A stretch of 64,000 nt of DNA from Fimbriimonas ginsengisoli Gsoil 348 (GTDB taxonomy: Bacteria > Armatimonadota > Fimbriimonadia > Fimbriimonadales > Fimbriimonadaceae). The stretch covers positions 4,154,001-4,218,000 of the forward strand of contig NZ_CP007139.1 of the NCBI RefSeq assembly GCF_000724625.1. The letters run 5' to 3'. This document shows positions 16,746 to 27,022 of the stretch, in pieces (the first letter of the stretch is position 1; each line of letters begins with the position of its first letter). Under the pieces are notes generated by a model, which worked only from the letters and a program-made list of their open reading frames with translations, searched no databases and was not told the origin of the DNA. Both the position numbers and the translations under genes were made by a program.

Positions 16746-18161
16746 CTACCACTTCGTCTCCACCGTGTAGGTGACCTTCCGAACCTCGTTCGGTTTGAGC
16801 GTGACCTTGAAGACCATCGCTTCGGCGGAGGCCTTGGCGAAATCCATGTTCTTGGCAAGGACGCGCCAGTCGCCGTAGTGGCGCTCGATCACTTCGACCG
16901 TTTCCGTGGTCTCCTTCCGGTTGCGTAGCTCGATTTCGAACGACTCTTGGACCGCGCGGTCGCTGATGCGGGTGAAGTTCGTTCGCTTCCGGCTTGCCAC
17001 GACGTCGAACGCCCGGCCCACCACCAGCGAGACGGTTTCGTCGCGCGGAGTGTGATCGATGTTGTCTTCACCCAGGAGTTGCACGGAGCCGGCTTGATCG
17101 CGCTGATAGATGCGCACCCGTCCGCGGGGAAGGGGAATCCCCAGGTCGTTCGTCTTCTTGTTTTCGAACTCGATCCGGACCTGCGGTTTGATGTCACCGG
17201 TTCCGATTTCCCCTTCGCCCGGGTAGTACCGGCCGAAGTTCATCGAGGCGTCCACGATCATTCGCTTCTGGACGGTGACGTTCGACGATTCGAGCAGCGA
17301 GATCTGCTTGGTCTCCCGGTTTCGCACCGTTGCCGGTCGTTGGAGCGTGTACAGGTGGTATTCGAAGAGCCCTTCTTCCTGGAAGTTCGCGTCTCGCCCC
17401 CCACCCCGAGGACCGGCCATCTTTAGCATGGCAACGTCCGGCCCGGCGGTGGGAGCTCGGTTGACGTCTCCCGCAAGCAGCTTCAGCTTCGCATTCTCGA
17501 AGGTGGCGCCGCACTGGTTGTTGATCGTCACCCAGCCTTGCAAGGCAGCCTTTCCGAGGCCGTCCAAGGTGAGAACGTAGTCGCTGTTCCAGCTAATGCC
17601 GTTGGTGATATAGCTGAGCTCGACCGTGTTTTCGCCCGCCATCGCGGACTCGAGGTCCCAAACCAGGGTTGGCCGGCTGATGAGCCCGTTCGGCACCGAT
17701 TTCACCTCGATCTCGCCGATCGGGTCGAGGACGATACGACCGTCGTCGGTGCGGATGACCATGCCGTTATAGGTTTGCTGGTTACCGCCGCCGGGAACTC
17801 CCACCACCGCCGTCGGCGCGCTGATCAGGGTTCCTTCGAGAACGTCGCGTTGGTTGGCGATGGTGCGGATAAAGCGCACCTTCTGACCGACCGACTTGTT
17901 GAGAATCGCCATCGGCGAGATCAGGTCGTACTGGTAGTTCTGCTCCAGCACCCGGAACGATCCCTTACTGCTGATGCTTTGAACGCTCACGCTGCTCGGA
18001 TCGATCATCGCGGCGACGTCTTCGACGGCGACGTTCTGACGACCTGCGCCAAGTTTCATGACGCGGGTCTCTTTGACGAGCCCCATCCCCTGGTTGTAAA
18101 CCGTAACCTCGGTAAGGCTCGGTGCGGTAGCCATAACCGCGGCGGCAATCATGCCTAACAT
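16746..18161 (-). CDS. DUF4139 domain-containing secreted protein
   Basis: This 471-aa protein has a signal-like N-terminus (MLGMIAAAVMATAPS) and then TEVTVYNQGMGLVKETRVMKLGAG, typical of the start of DUF4139/DUF4140 proteins. The C-terminal part includes ISWNSDYVLTL, FENAKLKLLAGDVNRAP, NDLGIPLPRGRVRIYQRD, LLGEDNIDHTPRDETV and VTYTVETKW, the usual DUF4139 core. The biochemical role is unknown; the family is predicted extracytoplasmic and beta-rich. AGGAG lies 9 nt before the ATG, which supports this start. It is convergent with the zinc-ribbon gene. Confidence 0.85.
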   Translation of the reverse strand: MLGMIAAAVMATAPSLTEVTVYNQGMGLVKETRVMKLGAGRQNVAVEDVAAMIDPSSVSVQSISSKGSFRVLEQNYQYDLISPMAILNKSVGQKVRFIRTIANQRDVLEGTLISAPTAVVGVPGGGNQQTYNGMVIRTDDGRIVLDPIGEIEVKSVPNGLISRPTLVWDLESAMAGENTVELSYITNGISWNSDYVLTLDGLGKAALQGWVTINNQCGATFENAKLKLLAGDVNRAPTAGPDVAMLKMAGPRGGGRDANFQEEGLFEYHLYTLQRPATVRNRETKQISLLESSNVTVQKRMIVDASMNFGRYYPGEGEIGTGDIKPQVRIEFENKKTNDLGIPLPRGRVRIYQRDQAGSVQLLGEDNIDHTPRDETVSLVVGRAFDVVASRKRTNFTRISDRAVQESFEIELRNRKETTETVEVIERHYGDWRVLAKNMDFAKASAEAMVFKVTLKPNEVRKVTYTVETKW

Positions 18162-18290
18162 CTTGAAGCACTCCTTCGCATTTGCATGACTCTAAGTGCC
18201 GCTTTCAGGTCTAGGAGTTCAAATCGAGTTTAGATTGTCCGTCAGAGTTGTAAACGAGGCGTCCTACGGGCAACGAGTCTTGCTGAAACT

Positions 18291-19661
18291 CTAGCCTCGT
18301 GGCAGGGCGCTCGCCCATTCGCCAATCGCTAGCCGTAAATTGTCGATCCCGGTGGGCTCTCCTAGCTCGTCAAGTAAGCCTTGCCGCTGAAGCCAAGCTT
18401 CGAATTCCGGCGCGGGACGCCGCTTCGATAGGCGGCGAACCATCAATGCGTCGTGATACGAGGTGCTCTGGTAACCGAGCATTACATCGTCGCTCCCCGG
18501 CACCGCCATCACGTAGTTCACGCCAGACAGCGCAAGAAGCATCAAGAGAGAATCCATGTCGTCCGGATCGGCTTCGGCGTGGTTGGTGTAGCAGACATCC
18601 ACCCCCATGGGTAGACCGAGCAGCTTGCCGCAGAAGTGATCCTCCAGCCCTGCCCTCAGAATCTGCTTGCCGTCGTATAGATACTCCGGCCCGATGAATC
18701 CCACGACCGTGTTCACGAGGAAAGGATCGAACGCCCGGGCGACGCCGTAGGCGCGACACTCGACGGTTTGCTGGTCGATACCGTGGTGAGCGTTTGCGGA
18801 GAGCGCGCTCCCCTGGCCGGTCTCGAAGTACATCGTTTGGTTTCCCACGGTCCCTCGATTCAGCCCTTGGGACGCTTCCTTCGCCTCGCTCAGCATGGAA
18901 AGGGTAATCCCAAAGCCCTTATTCGTGGCCTCCGTGCCGCCGATCGATTGGAAAATCAAGTCGACCGGAGCTCCCGCCTCCATCGCGCGAAGCTGGGTGG
19001 TGACGTGCGAGAGAACACAGCTTTGGGTAGGGATTTCGAGGCGCGAACGGACGTCGTCCAAGAGCTTCAGCAGGGTGATCGTCGATTCGACGGAATCTCC
19101 CGCCGGATTGATTCCGATGACCGCGTCGCCGCAACCGAAGTAGAGGCCGGTGAGTGTGCTGGCGAGGACGCCGCGGGGATCGTCGGTCGGGTGGTTCGGC
19201 TGGAGACGCGTCGAGAACCTACCCGGAAGGCCGACCGTCGTGCGAAAGCGCGAGACCACTGGCAGGCGCTGGGCCGCCAAGATCAATTCGCCATTCCGCA
19301 TCAGCTTGCTAACGGCGGCCGCCATCTCCGGCGTCACGCCGGAACGGATGACGCCGATGTCCTTGGCGAGGACGTTCTCCCTGAATTCTCCAACCGTTTG
19401 AGAGCGGATCCCGGCGAAAGACTGGTCGCTGTGGGTCCGGTGGATGAGGTCGGTGACGTCGTCCTCCACCAGCGGTTCGTCTAGGAAAGCTTGAAGTGGA
19501 ACATCCGCTAAGGCGATTTGAGCCGCCGCCCGTTCCGCCTCGCTGGCCGCCGCGATCCCGGCCAACTCGTCGCCCGACCGCCGCGGGGTCGCTTTGGCGA
19601 GCAACTCCCGAAGCGAGTCAAACCGAAAAGAAGTCGAACCGATAGCGGCACGGTACGGCAT
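18291..19661 (-). CDS. eutB: Ethanolamine ammonia-lyase large subunit (orphan)
   Basis: The 456-aa product has EutB signatures: GCGDAVIGINPAGDS, IPTQSCVLSHVTTQ, DLIFQSIGGTEATN, MYFETGQGSALSANAHHG, FLVNTVVGFIGPEYLYDGKQ and DVCYTNHAEADPDDMDS. EutB binds ethanolamine in a barrel and, with the B12-binding EutC, converts it to acetaldehyde and ammonia. The start is placed at ATG 19661, matching the family N-terminus; the open frame continues upstream to 19967 across a repeat and is not coding. No eutC, eutA or microcompartment gene is adjacent: neighbours are DUF4139 and proS. Confidence 0.93.
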   Translation of the reverse strand: MPYRAAIGSTSFRFDSLRELLAKATPRRSGDELAGIAAASEAERAAAQIALADVPLQAFLDEPLVEDDVTDLIHRTHSDQSFAGIRSQTVGEFRENVLAKDIGVIRSGVTPEMAAAVSKLMRNGELILAAQRLPVVSRFRTTVGLPGRFSTRLQPNHPTDDPRGVLASTLTGLYFGCGDAVIGINPAGDSVESTITLLKLLDDVRSRLEIPTQSCVLSHVTTQLRAMEAGAPVDLIFQSIGGTEATNKGFGITLSMLSEAKEASQGLNRGTVGNQTMYFETGQGSALSANAHHGIDQQTVECRAYGVARAFDPFLVNTVVGFIGPEYLYDGKQILRAGLEDHFCGKLLGLPMGVDVCYTNHAEADPDDMDSLLMLLALSGVNYVMAVPGSDDVMLGYQSTSYHDALMVRRLSKRRPAPEFEAWLQRQGLLDELGEPTGIDNLRLAIGEWASALPRG

Positions 19662-19688
19662 GCAGCACAGTATGAGCCAGCACCCATC

Positions 19689-19738
19689 GGAAGGCGGAAG
19701 GCGGAAGGCGGAAGGCTGCCGGCCTGGAGGCCGGCCCC
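19689..19738. repeat. GGAAGGC x4 period-7 array plus GC hairpin
   Basis: Four copies of GGAAGGC (19689-19716) are followed by the palindrome GCCGGCCTGGAGGCCGGC. It lies between proS and eutB on their shared strand, just 3' of the proS stop. Confidence 0.85.
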
Positions 19739-19741
19739 TCA

Positions 19742-21262
19742 TCAGTACGATTTTGCGAAGAGAACTCGCCGGGCGCTCGGTTTGCCTGACTTCACGCAAA
19801 CTCCGGGCTGGTCGTCGCTCGGATCGAGAGCGGTGAGCGGGATGCAGCGGATTGTCGCCTTGGTTTGCTCGGAGATCGCCTTTTCGGTTTCGGTCGTTCC
19901 GTCCCAATGCGCCAATACGAAGCCGGCTCCGCCTTCCCCGGCGAAGGTCGACTCGAACTCCTCCCACGTGTCCACCCGTTTGGTGTTCGCTTCGCGCATT
20001 TCGAGCGCTCGCTGGAAGAGCGACTTTTGAATCTCATCCATTAGGCCGGCGACATGCGCGGTCACGTCGCCTAGCGGCAGCGTCGTCTTTTCACCGGTGT
20101 CCCGGCGGGCGACGATGACGGTGCCCGAATCGAGATCACGAGGGCCGACTTCCACTCGTACCGGCACGCCGCGCAACTCCCAGTAGTTGTATTTGAACCC
20201 AGGCGACTCCTTCTCCCGCTTATCGACCTTTACTCGCAGGCCCAGTTTCTTCAACTCGGCGGCAAGCGTGTCCGAAGCGCCGAATGTTCGTTCGCGCGTC
20301 TCTTCGTCCCGTCCCATCGGAACGATCACGACCTGGATCGGCGCGAGCTTGGGTGGACAGACGAGCCCCTTGTCGTCGGAGTGCGCCATGATGAGCGTTC
20401 CGACGAGGCGGGTCGAGACGCCCCAACTGGTGGCATAAACGTAGTCGAGCTGGTTCTCTTTGTTGACGAACTTGACGTCGAACGCTTTTGCGAACGCCTG
20501 ACCGAGGTGGTGAGAGGTTCCGGCCTGAATCGCCCGCAGATCCTGCGTCATCGCTTCCATCGTGTATGTGTGGTCGGCGCCGGCGAACTTTTCGTTTTCG
20601 CTCTTGACCCCCTTGATGACAGGCACCGCCATCCACTCCTCAACGAAGCGGCCATAGCATTCGTGGAGGATCGTAAGCGCTTCCTGCTCCGCTTCCTCGT
20701 GGGTCGCGTGGGCGGTGTGACCCTCCTGCCAAAGGAACTCGGCGGTGCGGAGGAACAGCTTGGTGCGCAGCTCCCACCGGACAACGTTCGCCCACTGGTT
20801 GATCAGCAGAGGAAGGTCGCGGTAGCTCTGGATCCAGTCCTTGTAGGTGTTCCAGATGATCGTCTCACTGGTAGGACGAACGATCAGCTCCTCGGTGAGC
20901 TTAGCCTCGGGATCGGGGATCAGGCCGGGGCCGTTCGGATTCGGTTTCAGCCGGTGGTGAGTCACGACGGCGCATTCTTTGGCGAATCCTTCCACGTGCT
21001 CCGCTTCTTTCTCGAAAAAGCTCTTAGGTATGAAAAGCGGGAAGTAGGCGTTGACGTGACCGGTCTCTTTGAACAGGTCGTCCAAAGCGCGTTGCATAAG
21101 CTCCCACAGCGCGTACCCGTGCGGCTTGATGACCATGCACCCGCGCACGGCGGAGTGGTCGGCGAGGTCTGCCTTAAGGACGAGCTGGTTGTACCACTCG
21201 CCATAGTTTTCGCTGCGGGAAGGGATACCGTGGTTGCTGCTCACAGATGGGCAGTTTGACAC
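19742..21262 (-). CDS. proS: Prolyl-tRNA synthetase, archaeal/eukaryotic-like type
   Basis: The 506-aa product is a class II synthetase of the shorter ProS type 3. Motifs are [74 protein letters not shown] (motif 2) and [36 protein letters not shown] (motif 3 region). An anticodon-binding domain and the special C-terminal domain ending in FAKSY follow; the terminal Tyr is typical of this type. The bacterial-type editing insertion is absent. It charges tRNA-Pro in the cytoplasm. Start GTG 21262, 55 nt from the divergent kinase gene. Confidence 0.95.
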   Translation of the reverse strand: MSNCPSVSSNHGIPSRSENYGEWYNQLVLKADLADHSAVRGCMVIKPHGYALWELMQRALDDLFKETGHVNAYFPLFIPKSFFEKEAEHVEGFAKECAVVTHHRLKPNPNGPGLIPDPEAKLTEELIVRPTSETIIWNTYKDWIQSYRDLPLLINQWANVVRWELRTKLFLRTAEFLWQEGHTAHATHEEAEQEALTILHECYGRFVEEWMAVPVIKGVKSENEKFAGADHTYTMEAMTQDLRAIQAGTSHHLGQAFAKAFDVKFVNKENQLDYVYATSWGVSTRLVGTLIMAHSDDKGLVCPPKLAPIQVVIVPMGRDEETRERTFGASDTLAAELKKLGLRVKVDKREKESPGFKYNYWELRGVPVRVEVGPRDLDSGTVIVARRDTGEKTTLPLGDVTAHVAGLMDEIQKSLFQRALEMREANTKRVDTWEEFESTFAGEGGAGFVLAHWDGTTETEKAISEQTKATIRCIPLTALDPSDDQPGVCVKSGKPSARRVLFAKSY

Positions 21263-21317
21263 ACCATGGGCTCCAGCCCCTTGCGTTTAAAGGAGGACTG
21301 ACCGAAGATAACCCGAG

Positions 21318-24300
21318 ATGGCTGTGTCCGAACGTCCTGCAGGTCCAAACCCTTGGGTACCCCCTGACGATACCGCCGAATATCGCCGCCTTTCCCTCGT
21401 CGCCGAGCAGACGGGCCATTCCGTAATTATTCAGGATGTCGAAGGGCATATCGCTTGGGTCAACCAAGCCTTCACGGAGACGACCGGGTACACAAGAGAA
21501 GAGGTGGTGGGCCGCACCCTCGCGGAGATCCTCGACGGTCCCGAAACGAGTGTCGATGTGGTTCAAGCGATCGGCGAGGCCGTGGCCGCTCGCGTGCCTT
21601 TCAAAGGCGAGATCGTCAACTATAAGAAGGACCGCACCCCGTACTGGTGCACGCTTGCGATCAATCCGATTTTTGACGGAGAGCTCTATTCCGGAACGAT
21701 CACCCTTCAGGCCGACATCACCGCGCGTAAGCAACTCGAGCTAGAGCTCGAACAGAGCGAGCAGCGGAGCCGGCTGATCCTCGAGAATATTCGCGAGGTC
21801 GTCTTCGAAGTTGACCGAAACGGATGCTGGTCGTATCTAAATCGAGCGTGGCAAGAATTGACCGGCCACTCGGTTCTGAGGTCGATCGGGAGACCGGTCC
21901 TCGAATTTTTGCACCCGGAAGACGCGCCTAAGCTTCGCGGCCTAATCCTAGAAATGAGCCGGACGCGAAAGCCGGTCTCAGGGGTGACCTTGCGTTGCCT
22001 TCACCGGTTGGGAGACTTCCGTTGGGTCGACATCTCCTGTCGTCGAAGCCCGGATGAGAACAGCCGCGTCGAGGTGTTCGGCACCCTTCGCGACGTTACG
22101 GAGGCTCACAACTCCCTTCGCGCGTTGAAGGACGAGCGCGATTTTAGCGAAGCGATCCTCCACACCGCGGGCAGTCTGGTCGTCGTTCTTCAAAGAGATG
22201 GGCGAATTATTCGCTTCAATCAGGAGTGCGAGAGGGTCACCGGATACCGGTTCGACGAGGTCGCGGGCCACCAATTCCACGAGCTCTTTATTCCGGAAGA
22301 AGACCGCGGAAGGGTCGACCGGGCGCTCAAAAGCCTTTCGGAAGGAAAGTTCGAGCCGCAGGTGGAAAACACCTGGCTCTCTCGCGATGGCGAGCTGAAG
22401 CGAATCCGTTGGTCGAACAACGTCATTAACGACGAAGAGGGAAACGTCCAATACCTGATCTCGATCGGGCAGGACATTTCGGAGAGCCTTCGAAAAGAGC
22501 AGCGTCTGCGCGAGAGCGAAGCCCGCCTCGAAGAATCTCAGCGGTTGGCGAAGATCGGTTCATGGGAGGTGGACATCGCTTCCGGCCGGGTGACTTGGAG
22601 CAAAAACATGTATCGGGTCCTTGGGATGGACCCTTCCCAGGGCGAGCCCACGCTCGAAGTGTTTCACACGCTCCTCCATCCGGCGGATGAAGACGGCTTT
22701 AGGGCCATCGGTAGATGCCTGGCGGAGACCGGCGAGCCGTTCGACACGATCGTTCGGATGCGCGTTCCGAACGGAGAGCTTTACATGCGATCGATCGGAC
22801 GAGCGGTCCGAGATGACTCCGGCAAGATCGTCCAACTCGTCGGCTCGGCTCAGGATGTTACGGAGGCGAAGCTCGCGGAGATGGCGTTGGAACGGAGCCA
22901 GGAGTTTCTCGTGGAGGCTCAGCGTCTGGCGCGTCTCGGAAGCTGGGAGATCGGTATCGTCGACCACACCGTCAGTTGGAGCGCCCAGACCTATGCGCTC
23001 TTCGAGCGCGATCGGTCCCTCGGCGAGCCGACCTTCGAGGAATTTTTAAGGTTGCTTTCGGTCAGCTCAAAGGCCCGGGCAAAGAAAGCGTTTTTCGATG
23101 TTAGAAATGGGAAACAGGTCGATATGGAGATCGAGTTCACCCCCGCCAACGGCTCCACGAGACATTTTCGGGTCTTAGGGAGACCGAACTGGGAGGGCGG
23201 AAAGGTAATCGGGATCCTTGGCGCGATCCAGGACATCACCGAGCAAAAGCTAGCGGCGAAACAACTCGCGACTCAGCGCGAATTCTTGCGAAGCGTCATC
23301 GATACGGACCCCAACTTCATCTTCGTCAAAAACTGGGACGGAGCTTTCTTACTCGCCAATAAGTCGCTCGCCGCCGCCTACGGCACGACGCCCGAAGAGA
23401 TCATCGGTAAGACCGACGCCGACTACAATCCACACGCGGACGAGGTTGCGGGGTTCCTTGCCATGGACCGGATGGTCATCGAAACCGGCCTCGAGCAGCA
23501 ATCGTTCGAGGAGCGGCTTTCTTCGGCCAACGGAGATCGATGGCTTCAGACTGTCAAGCGTCCCATCATCGACCCGGAGACCGGCGAACGGCAAATGCTC
23601 GGCATCTGCGCGGACATTACCGAGCGCGTAACGAATCAGCACGAATTGGTCGCTGCCCGAGAGGCGGCGCTAGAGAGTTCCCGCCTCAAGTCGGAGTTCC
23701 TGGCGAACATGAGCCATGAGATCCGTACCCCGATGAACGGCGTCATCGGGATGGCCGACCTGCTCCTCGATACGACCTTGGACGCCGGCCAGCGCGACCT
23801 GAGTCGGACCATTCGGGATAGCGCGGAAAGCCTTCTCACGATCCTGAACGATATTCTCGACTTCTCCAAAATCGAAGCGGGGAAGATGTCGCTGGAGTCG
23901 CTGCCGGTGGATCTGGCCGACGTTGTCGAACGGGTAGCCGTGAGCTTCGCCGTTCGTGCTGAAGAAAAGGGGCTCGGGTTCGAGATCGACATCGATTGGC
24001 GGCACTCTTGGACCTATGCGACCGATCCCGTCAGGCTTCGCCAGGTTCTGACCAACCTCGTCGGCAACGCAGTCAAGTTCACCGACGAGGGGAAGGTCAC
24101 GGTATCGCTCCGAATGGAAAGCGGCAAGCCGCGTATCATGGTGTCCGACACCGGAATCGGCATCCCGGTCGATCGGCAGGCAGCGGTCTTCGGGGCATTT
24201 ACCCAGGCCGACGGCTCTACTACCCGCAAGCACGGAGGAGCCGGCCTCGGCCTGTCGATCGCTCGCCAACTGGCCCAACTGCTCGGAGGCTCCCTCGGCC

Positions 24301-25436
24301 TGCAAAGTGAGCCCGGCAAAGGAAGCTGCTTCTGGCTGGACCTAGATGTTCCGCACGTTGAATGCGTGGAGGAAGAGCGGCGCCTTCTTGGACGTCGAAT
24401 CGCGGTAGTCAGCGGCGATCCGGACCTCGTCGTATTTGCCCAGGGTGCTTTGCTGAGCCTCGGCGCGGCTGTGGTTCCGGTCGAGAGGGATTACGACGCC
24501 GTCTTGTTCGATGCGCGGAATGCGGAAGCGGAAAACCCGCAGGGCCGCATCGTCGCCCTTGTAAAGCGCGGCTCACGGATTCCTGCCGGCATTTCGGAGG
24601 CGATTTTTGAACCGCTCACTCGTCGAGGAATCATCGACGCCGTATCCCGAGCGTTTGCACAACGGATTCCGCAGGAGCGCTTGCCGGACGAAACAATCCG
24701 CTCGGCCCGGGTGCTCTTGGTGGAGGACAATTCCGTAAACCAGCAGGTGGCGGTACGTCAACTTGAAAGAGAGGGATTAATCGTCCAGATCGCGTCGACG
24801 GGAGTCGAAGCGGTTGCGTACACTGGGGAAACCGATTTCGACATGGTCCTCATGGACATCCAAATGCCCTTGATGGACGGCCTCGAGGCGACGAGACGGA
24901 TCCGCGAACGAGACGACGCCACCGGCAGGCATTTGCCGATCGTCGCGATGACCGCCCACGCCATGGTCGGAGATCGGGAACGATGTCTCGAAGCCGGGAT
25001 GGACGACTATTTAAGTAAGCCGTTGCGAAGGGAAGAATTGCAAGAAAAGATAGCCGCGTGGATCGATGTCTCTGATTCCGATGGGGTTGCGCGCCTCGAT
25101 CAGGAATACATTCTCTCCGTATTCGGAGAGGACAGCGCCTTTCTTGCCGAGGTCCTTAACACCTTCGTCGAGTCGACCGACAAACTGCTGGACGACTTGC
25201 GCGCCTGCGTTGCGAAAGAGGACCTTACCGGCGTCAAGCACATCGCCCATACGCTGAAGGGGAGCAGCCGGTCGATCGGCGCGACCGCCTTCGCCGACAT
25301 CTGCGAGCGCGCCGAGCGGGCGACGACTGCTACCGCGACGCCGGAGGTGGCCGCCCGCATCCTCCGCGACGGCCCGCGACTGCTTGCAACCTGCCGCACC
25401 CGGATTCGTCGCGTCAAAGCCAGCGAATCTTCCTAA
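21318..25436 (+). CDS. Multi-PAS hybrid sensor histidine kinase with REC and HPt
   Basis: This 1372-aa soluble kinase has no signal peptide or membrane segment. I count six PAS/PAC units from about residue 20 to 780 (for example GHIAWVNQAFTETTGYTREEV, GSWEVDIASGRVTWSKNMYRVLG). A HisKA domain has its H-box FLANMSHEIRTPMNGVIGMA near residue 797. An ATPase domain follows (NLVGNAVKFTDEG, DTGIGIP, GGAGLGLSIARQL). A degenerate receiver-like domain at about 1025-1110 lacks the usual acidic pocket. A true receiver at about 1132-1255 has VEDNSVNQQ, the phospho-acceptor MDIQMPLMDG and the Lys in LSKP. A C-terminal HPt has HIAHTLKGSSRSIGA near 1308. All parts of an internal phosphorelay are present. No response regulator gene is adjacent. 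Confidence 0.95.
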   Translation: MAVSERPAGPNPWVPPDDTAEYRRLSLVAEQTGHSVIIQDVEGHIAWVNQAFTETTGYTREEVVGRTLAEILDGPETSVDVVQAIGEAVAARVPFKGEIVNYKKDRTPYWCTLAINPIFDGELYSGTITLQADITARKQLELELEQSEQRSRLILENIREVVFEVDRNGCWSYLNRAWQELTGHSVLRSIGRPVLEFLHPEDAPKLRGLILEMSRTRKPVSGVTLRCLHRLGDFRWVDISCRRSPDENSRVEVFGTLRDVTEAHNSLRALKDERDFSEAILHTAGSLVVVLQRDGRIIRFNQECERVTGYRFDEVAGHQFHELFIPEEDRGRVDRALKSLSEGKFEPQVENTWLSRDGELKRIRWSNNVINDEEGNVQYLISIGQDISESLRKEQRLRESEARLEESQRLAKIGSWEVDIASGRVTWSKNMYRVLGMDPSQGEPTLEVFHTLLHPADEDGFRAIGRCLAETGEPFDTIVRMRVPNGELYMRSIGRAVRDDSGKIVQLVGSAQDVTEAKLAEMALERSQEFLVEAQRLARLGSWEIGIVDHTVSWSAQTYALFERDRSLGEPTFEEFLRLLSVSSKARAKKAFFDVRNGKQVDMEIEFTPANGSTRHFRVLGRPNWEGGKVIGILGAIQDITEQKLAAKQLATQREFLRSVIDTDPNFIFVKNWDGAFLLANKSLAAAYGTTPEEIIGKTDADYNPHADEVAGFLAMDRMVIETGLEQQSFEERLSSANGDRWLQTVKRPIIDPETGERQMLGICADITERVTNQHELVAAREAALESSRLKSEFLANMSHEIRTPMNGVIGMADLLLDTTLDAGQRDLSRTIRDSAESLLTILNDILDFSKIEAGKMSLESLPVDLADVVERVAVSFAVRAEEKGLGFEIDIDWRHSWTYATDPVRLRQVLTNLVGNAVKFTDEGKVTVSLRMESGKPRIMVSDTGIGIPVDRQAAVFGAFTQADGSTTRKHGGAGLGLSIARQLAQLLGGSLGLQSEPGKGSCFWLDLDVPHVECVEEERRLLGRRIAVVSGDPDLVVFAQGALLSLGAAVVPVERDYDAVLFDARNAEAENPQGRIVALVKRGSRIPAGISEAIFEPLTRRGIIDAVSRAFAQRIPQERLPDETIRSARVLLVEDNSVNQQVAVRQLEREGLIVQIASTGVEAVAYTGETDFDMVLMDIQMPLMDGLEATRRIRERDDATGRHLPIVAMTAHAMVGDRERCLEAGMDDYLSKPLRREELQEKIAAWIDVSDSDGVARLDQEYILSVFGEDSAFLAEVLNTFVESTDKLLDDLRACVAKEDLTGVKHIAHTLKGSSRSIGATAFADICERAERATTATATPEVAARILRDGPRLLATCRTRIRRVKASESS

Positions 25437-26394
25437 AAATGAGCAGCGTGACCGCCGCCGAAGCGACCATTAGTCCAATCGCGAACGGATAGCCGTATCG
25501 CCAATGCAGCTCGGGCATCTTATCGAAGTTCATGCCGTAGATTCCGGCAATTAAGGCGGCGGTCATAAGAACCGTCGATAGGATCGTCATCTTCTTCATG
25601 ACGTTGTTCAGGTTGTTCGAGACGGTGGAGAGGTGTACGTCGAGCACCGAGGTTAGGGCGTCCCGGTTTGAGTCGATTAGCTCCGCTAATCGGAGCGCGT
25701 GGTCGTACACGTCCTGGAAGTAAATCTTTGAATCGGCGGGCACTTGGGTGAAATCGCGTCGCAAAAGGCTGTTCATCACGTCCCGGGTGGGGGTGATGGC
25801 CCGCCGAAGGCCGAGCAGCGACCGCTTCAACCGCATGATGTTCGGAAGCTGGGTAGCGTCGCCGTCGAAGATCTTCTCGGTAAGGTCGTCCGTCATCTCC
25901 TCGATTTCGTCGAGGATCGGGAAGTAAGAATCGACGGCGGCGTCCAAGAGCGCGTGCATCAAGAATGCTGGGTGATCTCCGATGCGGTCGGGGTGGTCCT
26001 CCCAACGGTGAAACCAGTCGTCCACGACCTCCAGGTCTGCCCGAGCCACGGTAACCAACGAGTGGTCGCGAAGGAAGAACGCGAGCTCGGCGAAATCGAT
26101 GTCCGTGGTCTTGGCCTGAACAGGCACGCCAACACTGAGAAAGACCGATGGACCGAATTCTTGAAGCGCGGGTCTCTCCGTTTCGTTTAGCGCATCTTCA
26201 ACCGCCAAGGGGTGGAATTTGAGTCGCTCGATAAGGAACTTCCGGGCGTCGTCCTGATCCTCCCATCGAATGTGGAGCCAGACGAGGCGCGACCCGTCCA
26301 TAACCGCCGAGATGGCCTGTTCCACGTCCAGCGGCTCGCACTTTTGCTCGCTCAATACCGCGGCTCGAATGGCCAGAGATCCGTTCTGCTCCAA
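25414..26394 (-). CDS. corA: CorA-family Mg2+/Co2+ transporter
   Basis: The long N-terminal cytoplasmic domain (SRLVWLHIRWEDQDDARKFLIERLKFHPLAVEDAL) and the two C-terminal membrane helices, the first ending in the pore signature YGMNFDKMPE, identify CorA. The channel moves Mg2+ or Co2+ inward. I prefer TTG 26394: it lies 2 nt after the Nudix stop with AAGGA about 9 nt upstream. The longer frame from TTG 26430 would overlap the Nudix gene by 34 nt. The 3' end overlaps the convergent kinase gene by 23 nt. About 326 aa. Confidence 0.92.
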   Translation of the reverse strand: MEQNGSLAIRAAVLSEQKCEPLDVEQAISAVMDGSRLVWLHIRWEDQDDARKFLIERLKFHPLAVEDALNETERPALQEFGPSVFLSVGVPVQAKTTDIDFAELAFFLRDHSLVTVARADLEVVDDWFHRWEDHPDRIGDHPAFLMHALLDAAVDSYFPILDEIEEMTDDLTEKIFDGDATQLPNIMRLKRSLLGLRRAITPTRDVMNSLLRRDFTQVPADSKIYFQDVYDHALRLAELIDSNRDALTSVLDVHLSTVSNNLNNVMKKMTILSTVLMTAALIAGIYGMNFDKMPELHWRYGYPFAIGLMVASAAVTLLIFRKIRWL

Positions 26395-26396
26395 TC

Positions 26397-26972
26397 TTAA
26401 GTTCCTTGCGAGCTGCTTTTCCAGCGCCAATGCATCAAGGCGATCTGGGTCTTGGCGTCCCGTATCTCCCCCCGGTCGAGCATTTCGAATGCCTCCTCGA
26501 TCGCGATCGAAACCAGTTCCACATCTTCGTGCTCGTCCACTCCACCTCCCTCGCCGACCGGCTCTTCGCCCGAGACGTCCGCAAAGTACAGGTCGACTCG
26601 CTCCGAGAGAGCTCCTGGCGAGCCGTACATCACTCCCAGTGGCTCGAGCGACCGGACGCGGTAGCCGATCTCCTCTTCGACCTCTCGCCGGGCCGATTCT
26701 TCGGCGCTCTCTCCTTCGTCGATCACCCCGGCGACGATCTCGACGAGCCAGGGCTCCTCGTGTCGGATCATCGGCGGGCGAAGCTGGCGGACGAAGAGAA
26801 AGTTCTCATCTTTGCGAACGAGGGCTCCGACCGCGTCCCCTCGTTCGATTACCTCACGCTTGATCGGCTCGCTCATCGAGCCGTCACGAGCCTCGTATCG
26901 AAGCTCGATAACATCGAGCTTGCAAAACCCGTCGTAAACCCTTCGCCGGCCGATTAAGTCGATTCGTCTCAA
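26397..26972 (-). CDS. Nudix hydrolase, probable ADP-ribose pyrophosphatase
   Basis: The 191-aa product has a full Nudix box, GVIDEGESAEESARREVEEE followed by IGY (residues about 82-104), and the upstream FVRQLRPPMIRHEEPWLVEIVAG of the ADP-ribose pyrophosphatase branch. The downstream GVMYGSPGALSERVDLYFADV is also typical. It hydrolyses ADP-ribose or a related nucleoside diphosphate compound with Mg2+ in the cytoplasm; the exact substrate is inferred. It is the first gene of an apparent nudix-corA pair. Confidence 0.92.
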   Translation of the reverse strand: MRRIDLIGRRRVYDGFCKLDVIELRYEARDGSMSEPIKREVIERGDAVGALVRKDENFLFVRQLRPPMIRHEEPWLVEIVAGVIDEGESAEESARREVEEEIGYRVRSLEPLGVMYGSPGALSERVDLYFADVSGEEPVGEGGGVDEHEDVELVSIAIEEAFEMLDRGEIRDAKTQIALMHWRWKSSSQGT

Positions 26973-27022
26973 TATGATCCCCTTGCAAAGCAGCCTAACA
27001 CAGTCGGGACATACTTCTTTCT

